Shown piece by piece: positions 1 through 5,961 of a stretch of 8,767 nucleotides of DNA; position 1 is the stretch's first letter; the number at the start of each line of letters is the position of its first letter. The stretch comes from an uncultured Variovorax sp. (lineage in GTDB: Bacteria; Pseudomonadota; Gammaproteobacteria; Burkholderiales; Burkholderiaceae). A program made the translations under genes and the position numbers. Location: NCBI GenBank assembly GCA_946478645.1, contig CAMLCW010000215.1, forward strand, positions 1-8,767, given 5' to 3'. The notes beneath the pieces were generated by a model. The model was given only the letters and a program-made list of their open reading frames with translations, was not told the origin of the DNA and made no database searches.

Positions 1-40
1 CGCCCACTTTGGGGGAAAGCACACGGGAACCGGCCGGACC

Positions 41-61
41 AAGCGCTCATTCGTTTTTTTT
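41..61 (+). terminator. Possible weak terminator of an upstream gene
   Basis: A 5-bp stem (AAGCG at 41-45 with CGTTT at 52-56, one G-T pair) with a 6-nt loop runs into eight T residues at 54-61. It could end a gene left of the window. The stem is short and AT/GU-containing, so this is only a possibility. The rest of 1-87 shows no convincing -35/-10 pair for guaC. Confidence 0.2.
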
Positions 62-74
62 GGACGAAATTTTT

Positions 75-80
75 GAGGAG
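75..80 (+). promoter_or_regulatory. Ribosome binding site of guaC (decides the start)
   Basis: GAGGAG lies 7 nt before the ATG at 88. An in-frame TTG at 73 would add five residues but would place this Shine-Dalgarno sequence inside the gene. ATG 88 is therefore preferred. Confidence 0.75.
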
Positions 81-87
81 CCAGTCC

Positions 88-1065
88 ATGCAGATTTTCG
101 ATTACGACAACATCCTTTTGCTGCCGCGCAAGTGCCGCGTCGAGAGCCGTTCCGAGTGCGACACCAGCGTCGTGCTCGGCAGCCGCAGCTTCCGCCTGCC
201 GGTGGTGCCGGCCAACATGAAGACGGTGGTCGACGAGTCGATCTGCCTCTGGCTGGCGCAGAACGGTTACTTCTACGTGATGCACCGCTTCGACCTCGAC
301 AACGTGAAGTTCGTCAAGGAGATGCAGGGCAAGGGCGTGTTCGCCTCGATCTCGCTCGGCGTGAAGAAGCCCGACTACGAGACGGTCGACCAGCTGGTGG
401 CACAAGGCCTGGTGCCCGAATACATCACGATCGACATCGCCCACGGCCATGCCGACAGCGTGAAGAACATGATCGGCTACCTCAAGCAGAAGCTGCCGGG
501 CGCGTTCGTGATCGCGGGCAACGTCGGCACGCCCGAAGCCGTGATCGACCTCGAGAACTGGGGCGCCGACGCGACCAAGGTCGGCATCGGCCCGGGCAAG
601 GTCTGCATCACCAAGCTCAAGACCGGCTTCGGCACCGGCGGCTGGCAGCTCAGCGCGCTCAAGTGGTGCGCGCGCGTGGCCACCAAGCCGATCATTGCCG
701 ACGGCGGCATCCGCGACCACGGCGACATCGCCAAGAGCGTGCGCTTCGGCGCCTCGATGGTGATGATCGGCTCGCTGTTCGCGGGCCATGAAGAGTCGCC
801 GGGCCAGACGGTCGAGGTCGACGGCGCGCGCTTCAAGGAGTACTACGGCTCGGCCAGCGACTTCAACAAGGGCGAGTACAAGCACGTCGAGGGCAAGCGC
901 ATCCTCGAGCCGATCAAGGGCCGGCTGGCCGACACGCTGGTCGAGATGGAGCAGGACGTGCAGAGCTCCATCAGCTACGCGGGCGGCCGCACGCTGATGG
1001 ACATCCGCAAAGTCAACTACGTCACGCTCGGCGGCGACAATGCGGGCGAGCACCTGCTGATGTAG
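88..1065 (+). CDS. guaC: GMP reductase, short GuaC2 type
   Basis: This is a 325-residue cytosolic enzyme of the IMPDH/GMP reductase TIM-barrel family. The family reduces GMP to IMP and ammonia with NADPH, returning guanine nucleotides to the adenine branch. The N-terminus ([16 protein letters not shown]), the [12 protein letters not shown] and MHRF segments, and the loop [11 protein letters not shown] with catalytic Cys173 match the short Bacillus-type enzyme rather than the roughly 347-residue E. coli GuaC. The phosphate-binding stretch [16 protein letters not shown] begins near residue 202 (Asp205). SSISYAGG near the C-terminus is also typical. There is no inserted CBS pair, which argues against IMP dehydrogenase. 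Start ATG 88 has GAGGAG 7 nt upstream. The gene stands alone and converges with the hydrolase, with 25 bp between stops. The family call is very safe; the substrate is inferred from the family. Confidence 0.95.
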   Translation: MQIFDYDNILLLPRKCRVESRSECDTSVVLGSRSFRLPVVPANMKTVVDESICLWLAQNGYFYVMHRFDLDNVKFVKEMQGKGVFASISLGVKKPDYETVDQLVAQGLVPEYITIDIAHGHADSVKNMIGYLKQKLPGAFVIAGNVGTPEAVIDLENWGADATKVGIGPGKVCITKLKTGFGTGGWQLSALKWCARVATKPIIADGGIRDHGDIAKSVRFGASMVMIGSLFAGHEESPGQTVEVDGARFKEYYGSASDFNKGEYKHVEGKRILEPIKGRLADTLVEMEQDVQSSISYAGGRTLMDIRKVNYVTLGGDNAGEHLLM

Positions 1066-1090
1066 CCGCCGCCCGCCTGGAGGCGCTTCG

Positions 1091-1960
1091 TCAGGCCTCC
1101 AGCAGCTGCACCGCGCAACGGTGCAGCCGGTGCGCCGGGTCGGCCAGCGCGTCGACGATGCTGAAATGGTCCAGGCCCGGCAGCGTCTCGCACACCGGCA
1201 CGGCATGGCGGCCCCAGGCCTCGCGGATCATCGCGTTGTGGCGCAGGAACTCGGCGCTCTCGTCGCCGCCCACGAGCGCATGCAGTTGGCCCCGCGCCGG
1301 CGCGGGCCACAGCGCCGGGCTCGCGCGCAGCGCATCGGCATCGCCGAGCTTCAGCGTGCTGGCGAGGAACGGCGTGCGCTGCAGCGGCCGCAGGTCGTAG
1401 AGCCCCGAGACCGACAGCGCATTGCGCACCAGCTGCGCCGGCAGGTCGGGCGCCACGGCCTTCCAGTCGCAGGCCAGCAGCGCGGCCGCCATGTGGCCGC
1501 CCGCCGAATGCCCCGCCACCGTGATGCGCGCGGGGTCCGCACCCAGCGCCGGCGCATGCCGCCAGACCCATTCGAGCGCGCGCACCATCTGCATCAGGAT
1601 GAACGGCACGGTCACTGGCTGCGCGGGCGTGCCGGGACACAGGGCGTAGTTGGGCATCACCACGCAGACGCCGCGGTCGTTGAAAGCGGGTGCGATGAAG
1701 GAATGGTCGCGCTTGTCCATCGCGCGCCAGTAGCCGCCGTGGATGAAGACCAGCAACGGCGCGTCGGGCACCGGCGCGGGGAAGATGTCGAGGGTCTCGT
1801 TGACGCCGCCGCCATAGGGCACGTCGATCCGGCAAGGCAGGGCTTCGCGCGCAGCGGCCGAATCGCGGGCCCAGCGCGAGAAGTACGCGGGATGATCCTT
1901 CACCCGCGCGAGGTTGTTGTACATGCCTTCGAGCCAGGCGGGGTCGTCGTGCAGGGCCAT
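1091..1960 (-). CDS. Alpha/beta hydrolase, arylformamidase (kynurenine formamidase)-like
   Basis: This 289-residue protein has a complete alpha/beta-hydrolase catalytic set. It shows the oxyanion-hole motif HGGYW at 74-78, nucleophile elbow GHSAGGH with Ser152, probable acid Asp233 in GGDES, and His265 in LDHFS. HGGYW, instead of the plain HGGG of hormone-sensitive-lipase types, is characteristic of the arylformamidase/kynurenine formamidase branch, which hydrolyses N-formylkynurenine in tryptophan breakdown. No kyn gene is nearby, so another ester or amide substrate is possible. There is no signal peptide, so it is probably cytosolic. The ATG at 1960 is preceded by AAGGAG (+ strand 1971-1976) at 10-nt spacing. 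The open frame continues upstream, but that part would run through the tRNA gene and is not coding. Confidence 0.85.
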   Translation of the reverse strand: MALHDDPAWLEGMYNNLARVKDHPAYFSRWARDSAAAREALPCRIDVPYGGGVNETLDIFPAPVPDAPLLVFIHGGYWRAMDKRDHSFIAPAFNDRGVCVVMPNYALCPGTPAQPVTVPFILMQMVRALEWVWRHAPALGADPARITVAGHSAGGHMAAALLACDWKAVAPDLPAQLVRNALSVSGLYDLRPLQRTPFLASTLKLGDADALRASPALWPAPARGQLHALVGGDESAEFLRHNAMIREAWGRHAVPVCETLPGLDHFSIVDALADPAHRLHRCAVQLLEA

Positions 1961-2025
1961 GCGGGGGCTGCTCCTTGTGGATGAGCGTGCATCTTGGCAC
2001 GCTGCGCCAGCGGACATGATCTGGT

Positions 2026-2031
2026 TAAAAT
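2026..2031 (+). promoter_or_regulatory. Probable -10 element for tRNA-Ala
   Basis: TAAAAT sits 12 nt before the mature tRNA 5' end, in an otherwise GC-rich stretch. No clear -35 is seen at 16-18 nt. A TTGGCA at 1994-1999 is 26 nt away, which is too far. Confidence 0.35.
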
Positions 2032-2043
2032 CCGGCCTGCGTT

Positions 2044-2119
<76 letters not shown>

Positions 2120-2131
2120 ACCATCATTCGA

Positions 2132-2163
2132 GGGCTCGGTTCCGACCGGGCCCTTCGTCTTTA
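2132..2163 (+). terminator. Rho-independent terminator after tRNA-Ala
   Basis: The 9-bp stem GGGCTCGGT / ACCGGGCCC (2132-2140 with 2145-2153, one G-T pair, TCCG loop) is followed by a T-rich tail, TTCGTCTTTA. It lies 12 nt after the tRNA CCA end, as expected for a single-tRNA transcript. Confidence 0.75.
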
Positions 2164-2222
2164 TGGCGGCCCGGCAGCACCCCTCGCCAAGCCATGCTCG
2201 CAATTGCACTCATCTGTTAACA

Positions 2223-2237
2223 AAAGCACACTGCTTT
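2223..2237. repeat. Inverted repeat, 6-bp arms
   Basis: AAAGCA and TGCTTT are separated by CAC. It is perfect but short. It is the first of three inverted repeats in this AT-rich patch. On the - strand it is followed by a few Ts, so a weak - strand terminator is an alternative reading. Confidence 0.4.
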
Positions 2238-2267
2238 AGTAGGCTTTTCAGATTTAGTTTGCATTTG

Positions 2268-2281
2268 ACTACAAAGGTAGT
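2268..2281. repeat. Inverted repeat, 5-bp arms
   Basis: ACTAC and GTAGT are separated by AAAG. It ends one base before the longer inverted repeat at 2283-2305. Arms this short can arise by chance; only the clustering makes it notable. Confidence 0.35.
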
Positions 2282-2282
2282 A

Positions 2283-2305
2283 CTGTAAATGTCTCGCATT
2301 TACAG
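2283..2305. promoter_or_regulatory. Candidate operator: perfect 9-bp inverted repeat
   Basis: CTGTAAATG (2283-2291) and CATTTACAG (2297-2305) are perfect inverted copies with a 5-nt spacer. The element lies about 118 bp upstream of the proposed kinase start. The symmetry, two-turn size and AT-richness fit a binding site for a dimeric regulator. It is not a LexA box (CTG-N10-CAG) because the outer CTG and CAG are 17 nt apart. The regulator is unknown. Confidence 0.5.
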
Positions 2306-2423
2306 AACTCTTCCCAAAGTGAACCAAGGTGTTACGCCCGCCAGCCTTCCCTCCGGGGATGCGGACGCCTTGGCCTGTTGGAACGGGCAGGCATGAGCCG
2401 CGGTATGGACTGGAACCATCCCC

Positions 2424-4115
2424 GTGCCAGCCAAACCCCTCAGCCCGCCTCGCGGGCCCGACCCAGGCATTGCCGCCGATGCGCTCATGGTCGCGCGCAT
2501 GCGCCTGGTGCTGTCGGTCTCGGCCCTGCTGGCCGCGGCGGTTGACACCGGAGGCGCGCAGCTTCGCCTCCACGGCGGTACCTGGCTCGCCTTCTCGGGC
2601 TACGCGCTCTACAGCCTCGGGGTGTATGCCTGCACACGCAGTGGGCAGCCGTATTTCCAGGGCAAGGCGATCCACTGGTTCGACGTGCTGTGGTCCACGC
2701 TGCTCATCGTGGTGACCGGCGGCATCCAGAGCCACTATTTCCTCTTCTACCTGTTCGCGATCCTCACCTCGTCGTTTCGATGGGGCTACGAGGAAGGCGC
2801 GCGCATCACGATGGCATCGGTGGCCCTGTTCACGGCCTGCTGCCTCGCGGCGGTCACGGACGACAGCAGCACCCCGCAGCTGCTCATGCGTGCCACCTTC
2901 CTGCTGGCGCTCGGGCACATGATCGGGCACTGGGGCGGCTCGAAGGTGGCGCTGCAGCGGCGCCTGGCGCTGCTGAGCCAGGTCAGCCGGCTGTCGAACC
3001 CGCGCTTCGGGGTCGACCGCACGCTCGCGAGCACGATGGAAAAGACGCTGGCGTTCTTCAACGCGAGCCATTGCATCCTGCTGATGCGCGACGCGGCCAA
3101 CGGCCCCTGGGCGATGCGCAGCCTCGCCCAGGCCGACCCGGGCCAGCCGGCGCGGGTCGAAACGCTCGACCTGCTCGCGAGTTCGCCGCTGATGGGGTTG
3201 GGCGCCGAGCACATCGTGCTGAGCAACCGCAGGCCCTGGCCGCTGAGCCTGCTGGGTGCGCAGGCCCAGGTCTGCGCCCCGCGCACGCAGCGCTGGCTCG
3301 CCCAGGATGCGCAGGGCCTCGCCCGCAGCGCCGCGGTGGCCGCGATGCTCGAGGTACGCGCCTTCATCAGCGCGCCGCTGCCGCTGCGCCAGGGCGAGGG
3401 GCGGATCTTCGTCGGCGCGCGCCGCGGGCTGTTCCAGAAGGCGGATGCGACCTTCCTCGCGCACATCATGAGCCAGGTCATTCCGGTGATCGAGACGATC
3501 AAGGTGCTCGACCGGATGGCCTCGGAGGCCGCCTCGAAGGAGCGCCTGAAGATCTCGCTCGACCTGCACGACACCGCCATCCAGCCCTACATCGGGCTCA
3601 AGCTGGGATTGAGCGCGCTGCGCAAGAAGGCGTCGGCCGACAACCCGCTGGTCGCCGACCTCGACCGGCTGGCCGCGATGGCCGACGGGGTGGTGGCCGA
3701 ACTGCGCCACTACGCGGGCACGGTGCGCGACGGCGCCGACAACCGCTGCGAGTTCATCCTGCCGCACCTGCACCGGCAGGCGGCGCGCATCAAGGTGCTC
3801 TACGGCATCGACATCGACATCGTCGTCGAGGGCGACGTGCAGCTCGACGACCGCATGACGGCCGAAGTGCTGCAGCTCGCGCGCGAAGGCCTGCACAACA
3901 TCTGCAAGCACACCGACGCGCACCATGGCCGCATCCGCATCGGCTGCGCCGACGGCAAGCTGCAGCTCCGGATCGAGAACGATGCCTGCGACGCGGAGCC
4001 CGTCGAGTTCCAGCCGCGTTCCATCAGCGAACGCGCAGCCGCCCTCGGCGGCAGCGCCAGAGTGAGTCGGGGCTGGGACGGCGCCACCGCCGTGCTGGTC
4101 GAAATACCCATCTGA
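2424..4115 (+). CDS. Membrane sensor histidine kinase (GAF, HisKA_3/NarX type)
   Basis: From the GTG at 2424 this is a 563-residue inner-membrane kinase. About six hydrophobic segments occupy residues 26-40, 52-69, 86-99, 104-118, 128-144 and 155-170. A GAF-like region follows (about 200-360). The dimerisation/phosphoacceptor helix is KISLDLHDTAIQPYIGLKLG, with His382 as the probable phosphorylated residue. The catalytic domain has a clear N-box, EGLHNICKH (Glu488, Asn492), and ends with SISERAAALGG and a GATAVLVEIP strand. The DxGxG and GxG glycine boxes of ordinary HATPase domains are not recognisable (ENDACDAEPVEF instead), which may be a subfamily trait. The start is uncertain: GTG 2424 and ATG 2487 (residue 22) both lack a strong Shine-Dalgarno. 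The partner is the regulator 11 bp downstream; the signal is unknown. Confidence 0.88.
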   Translation: MPAKPLSPPRGPDPGIAADALMVARMRLVLSVSALLAAAVDTGGAQLRLHGGTWLAFSGYALYSLGVYACTRSGQPYFQGKAIHWFDVLWSTLLIVVTGGIQSHYFLFYLFAILTSSFRWGYEEGARITMASVALFTACCLAAVTDDSSTPQLLMRATFLLALGHMIGHWGGSKVALQRRLALLSQVSRLSNPRFGVDRTLASTMEKTLAFFNASHCILLMRDAANGPWAMRSLAQADPGQPARVETLDLLASSPLMGLGAEHIVLSNRRPWPLSLLGAQAQVCAPRTQRWLAQDAQGLARSAAVAAMLEVRAFISAPLPLRQGEGRIFVGARRGLFQKADATFLAHIMSQVIPVIETIKVLDRMASEAASKERLKISLDLHDTAIQPYIGLKLGLSALRKKASADNPLVADLDRLAAMADGVVAELRHYAGTVRDGADNRCEFILPHLHRQAARIKVLYGIDIDIVVEGDVQLDDRMTAEVLQLAREGLHNICKHTDAHHGRIRIGCADGKLQLRIENDACDAEPVEFQPRSISERAAALGGSARVSRGWDGATAVLVEIPI

Positions 4116-4126
4116 AAGGTGTCCCC

Positions 4127-4816
4127 ATGCAGCCAGCCACCGCACAACCCATCAGCGTGATGCTCGTCGACGACCACCGGACCATGCTCTGGGGCCTCTC
4201 GAAGCTGATCGACGGCGAGCAGCCGCGCATGAAGGTCGTTGCCACGGCCAACTGCTGCGAGCAGGCACTGGCGCAGAGCGAGGCGATGGTGCCCGACGTG
4301 ATCGTGCTGGACCTCGACCTGGCTGGCCAGAGCGCGCTCGACATCCTGCCGATGCTGCTCGCGAACGAGGTGTCGCGTGCGCTCATCCTGACCGCCGAGC
4401 GCCAGCAGCACACGCTGGACCTCGCCGTGCTGAGCGGGGCGCGCGGCGTGCTGTGCAAGGACGCGCCTGCGGAACAGGTGCTCGACGCGATCGAGCGCGT
4501 CCACAAGGGCGAGCTCTGCATCGACGCGCAGGCGATGGGGCGGGTGTTCTCCCAGCTCACTTCGCCGAAGAAGGCCGCGCGGCCCGACCCCGAAGCCGCC
4601 CGGATCGCGACCCTGACGCAGAAGGAGCGCCAGGTGATCCGCGCCGTCGTCGAAGGCAGCGGCGCGCCGAACAAGACGCTCGCGTCGCGGCTGTTCGTGA
4701 CCGAGCACACCTTCCGCAACCACCTGACCTCGATCTACCAGAAGCTGGAAGTCGCCAATCGCCTCGAGCTGTACATCTACGCGATGAAGCACCAGCTGCA
4801 CGTTGCGCCGCATTGA
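4127..4816 (+). CDS. LuxR/NarL-family response regulator
   Basis: This 229-residue protein has a receiver domain with acidic pair Asp15-Asp16 (LVDDH), phosphoacceptor Asp62 in VIVLDLD, Thr89 (ILTAE) and Lys111 (LCKDAP), so all switch residues are present. The C-terminal GerE-type helix-turn-helix is at about 163-225 (LTQKERQVIRAVVEG, then ASRLFVTEHTFRNHLTSIY and QKLEVANRLEL). The start ATG 4127 has GAAAGGTG just upstream, overlapping the kinase stop. The 11-bp gap makes cotranscription with the kinase very likely. It presumably receives phosphate from His382 of that kinase and binds DNA as a dimer. The convergent pilin cluster ends 7 bp away and is the obvious candidate target, by position only. 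Confidence 0.92.
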   Translation: MQPATAQPISVMLVDDHRTMLWGLSKLIDGEQPRMKVVATANCCEQALAQSEAMVPDVIVLDLDLAGQSALDILPMLLANEVSRALILTAERQQHTLDLAVLSGARGVLCKDAPAEQVLDAIERVHKGELCIDAQAMGRVFSQLTSPKKAARPDPEAARIATLTQKERQVIRAVVEGSGAPNKTLASRLFVTEHTFRNHLTSIYQKLEVANRLELYIYAMKHQLHVAPH

Positions 4817-4823
4817 GCGCGGC

Positions 4824-5033
4824 TCAGCCGCAGGCGGCCTGGGCGAGGCAGGCCGTGAGGCGGGCGAAGATCGTCTCGAAGCCGCCGATGTCCTCGGCCA
4901 GCGCCCTGAAGGACACGACCAGCGTGATCGACACCACCGCGATGACCAGCGCGTACTCCACCATCTGCGCGCCCTCTTCGCCCTGCACGAAGCCGCGCGT
5001 GGATCGGCCGATGGCCTGGAGAACCTGGTTCAT
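4824..5033 (-). CDS. flp: Flp-type (type IVb, Tad) pilin
   Basis: This 69-residue prepilin has a 21-residue hydrophilic, basic leader ending in GEEG. The mature chain would begin AQMVEYALVIAVVSI. This gives Glu at +5 and Tyr at +6 of the mature chain, the classic Flp processing signature (G / xxxxEY), followed by one hydrophobic helix to about residue 45. The mature protein of about 48 residues fits the family. Unusually, two cysteines (62 and 68) sit in the C-terminal tail and could form a disulfide. The ATG at 5033 is preceded by AAAGGA, giving a firm start. The gene follows the prepilin peptidase gene by 13 bp and is probably in the same operon. It should be cleaved by that enzyme and assembled into a thin adhesive Tad pilus. 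Confidence 0.88.
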   Translation of the reverse strand: MNQVLQAIGRSTRGFVQGEEGAQMVEYALVIAVVSITLVVSFRALAEDIGGFETIFARLTACLAQAACG

Positions 5034-5046
5034 TGGTTTTTTCCTT

Positions 5047-5610
5047 TCATGGCACCCAGCCCAGTTGATGCGCGAGGATCTGGGCCACGGTCCCCGCGCA
5101 GATGCAGATGCCGTAAGGCAGTTTGCCGACCGGCTGGCGCATGTCGCCGTCCGCGTCCGGCCGCATGCAGGCCGCCGCCGAGACCACGTTGGCGAGCATG
5201 TCGCAGAGGCGGCTGCGGTGGATGGCAAAGGCGATGGCGGCCACGCCGCCGGCCATGCATGTGAAAAGGATGGCCGTCAGCGTCTGGTGAGGGCCGAGAA
5301 AGGCGCCCACCATCGCCATCAGCTTGACGTCGCCCGCCCCCATCACGCCGAGCAGGTAGAACGGCAGCATGATCGCCAGGCCGAGGCCAAGTCCGCCGAG
5401 CGCGTGCGATGCGCCGGCGCCCGGCGTGCGCGCCGCGATGGTGCCGTAGACCACCGCGAAGACCATGCCGCCGAAGGTCAGCCAGTTCGGAATGCGGTAG
5501 AAGCGCCAGTCGCTGACCGCGGCCATCGCCAGCAGCACCAGCAGCCCGCCGAGCCGGAAATCCAGCGCCACCACCGTCAGCAGGTCGAGGAAGGCGTCGA
5601 GTCCGTGCAT
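5047..5610 (-). CDS. cpaA: Prepilin peptidase, A24 family (CpaA/TadV type)
   Basis: This 187-residue polytopic inner-membrane aspartic protease cleaves Flp-type leaders. Both catalytic aspartates are visible: Asp34 in SDWRFYRIPN near the end of the first helix, and Asp94 in the GxGD motif GAGDVKL. Hydrophobic stretches at about 20-33, 43-60, 72-90, 100-112 and 113-128 support several membrane spans. It lacks the N-terminal cysteine-rich methylase domain of PilD, which fits the short CpaA/TadV class. The stretch after about residue 130 (HRSRLCDMLANVVSAAACM) carries extra cysteines, and KLPYGICI is typical of the C-terminal segment. ATG 5610 has GGGAG a few bases upstream. The gene sits 24 bp after the short pilin-like gene and 13 bp before flp. 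The substrates are very likely the products of those two genes. Confidence 0.9.
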   Translation of the reverse strand: MHGLDAFLDLLTVVALDFRLGGLLVLLAMAAVSDWRFYRIPNWLTFGGMVFAVVYGTIAARTPGAGASHALGGLGLGLAIMLPFYLLGVMGAGDVKLMAMVGAFLGPHQTLTAILFTCMAGGVAAIAFAIHRSRLCDMLANVVSAAACMRPDADGDMRQPVGKLPYGICICAGTVAQILAHQLGWVP

Positions 5611-5634
5611 GGCCCGCTCCCGTCGGCCGGCCGG

Positions 5635-5781
5635 TCAGGCGCTGCGCCGCAGCGCCAGCAGCATCAGCAGGCACACGGCCACGACGAGCGAGCCGATGAG
5701 CGCGAACTCCATGAACGACATGCCTGCGTCCTCGCGCAGCAGGGTCATGATGTTTCTTGGCAGCAGTGCGTGCGGTTCCAT
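5635..5781 (-). CDS. Very short Flp-like pilin
   Basis: From ATG 5781 the product is 48 residues; from an inner ATG at 5748 it is 37. It reads REDAG followed by MSFMEFALIGSLVVAVCLLMLLALRRSA-type sequence: a short charged leader, Gly at the cleavage point (residue 20), Glu at +5, Phe instead of Tyr at +6, one hydrophobic helix and a basic end. The mature peptide would be only 28 residues, with almost no tail beyond the helix. This fits a minor or degenerate Flp/TadE-like pilin processed by the peptidase encoded next door. Neither start has a strong ribosome site, and the one before ATG 5781 (GGGAA) lies in an inverted repeat. It is first in the - strand cluster. It could instead be a small membrane peptide unrelated to pili. 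Confidence 0.65.
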   Translation of the reverse strand: MEPHALLPRNIMTLLREDAGMSFMEFALIGSLVVAVCLLMLLALRRSA

Positions 5782-5784
5782 GCG

Positions 5785-5817
5785 GGTTCCCGGTGATGTG
5801 GCGTCACTGTAGGAACC
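5785..5817 (-). promoter_or_regulatory. Inverted repeat covering the ribosome site of the pilin cluster
   Basis: GGTTCC (5785-5790) and GGAACC (5812-5817) are perfect inverted arms, with a nested pair GTGATG/CGTCAC inside. In the - strand transcript this would form a hairpin. Its 3' arm GGGAACC contains the only Shine-Dalgarno-like sequence before ATG 5781, so it could limit translation. As DNA it could also be an operator for a dimeric regulator. Confidence 0.4.
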
Positions 5818-5934
5818 GGCAGGCCTGCGCGCATGGGCGGTGCGCCCCGCCCCCGGGGAGACATGTGACCCGCCCCGGGCGCCCGCGGGCATGACAAAGC
5901 GCCTGCCCGGTGGGTTGGCGTTCGTCTCAGGCGC

Positions 5935-5961
5935 CGAGCGTCAGGTGTCGAGCGTCAGGTG
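5935..5961. repeat. 14-bp-period tandem duplication across an SDR stop codon
   Basis: CGAGCGTCAGGTG occurs at 5935-5947 and again at 5949-5961, one base apart. The two copies span the end of the SDR gene read on the - strand. Collapsing them to one copy moves the reading frame to a different stop (see findings). Confidence 0.8.

Larger units (their letters stand above)
2164..2423. other. Gene-free, partly AT-rich control region before the kinase gene
   Basis: No credible gene is visible. Positions about 2205-2310 are strikingly AT-rich for this window, while 2311-2423 returns to high GC. The AT-rich part carries three perfect inverted repeats (2223-2237, 2268-2281, 2283-2305), listed separately. 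TTTGCA (2258-2263) and TACTGT (2281-2286) are 17 nt apart and could be a poor sigma70-type promoter, but the match is weak. This is presumably the promoter/operator region of the two-component genes. Confidence 0.5.

Noticed and set aside
2283..2305. LexA (SOS) box
   Set aside because: LexA sites have CTG-N10-CAG; here the CTG and CAG are 17 nt apart.
2217..4145. A 642-residue open frame on the - strand opposite the kinase gene
   Set aside because: Its translation is low-complexity Arg/Ala/Gln/His/Val-rich, with no domain. It mirrors the codon pattern of the kinase gene, which has clear HisKA_3 motifs. It is a GC-rich shadow frame.
2690..4816. A 708-residue + strand open frame that appears to fuse kinase sequence to the response regulator
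   Set aside because: Only its last 229 codons are real (the response regulator from ATG 4127). The part before is an out-of-frame reading of the kinase. There is no kinase-regulator fusion.
4819..4831. Hairpin GCGGC-TCA-GCCGC between the convergent regulator and flp stops as a shared terminator
   Set aside because: The stem is only 5 bp with a 3-nt loop, and no T-run follows on either strand. Too weak to annotate.
4453..5796. A 447-residue + strand open frame across the pilin cluster
   Set aside because: Composition is Arg/His/Gln-rich without motifs. The - strand frames here contain catalytic GxGD and Flp processing signatures.
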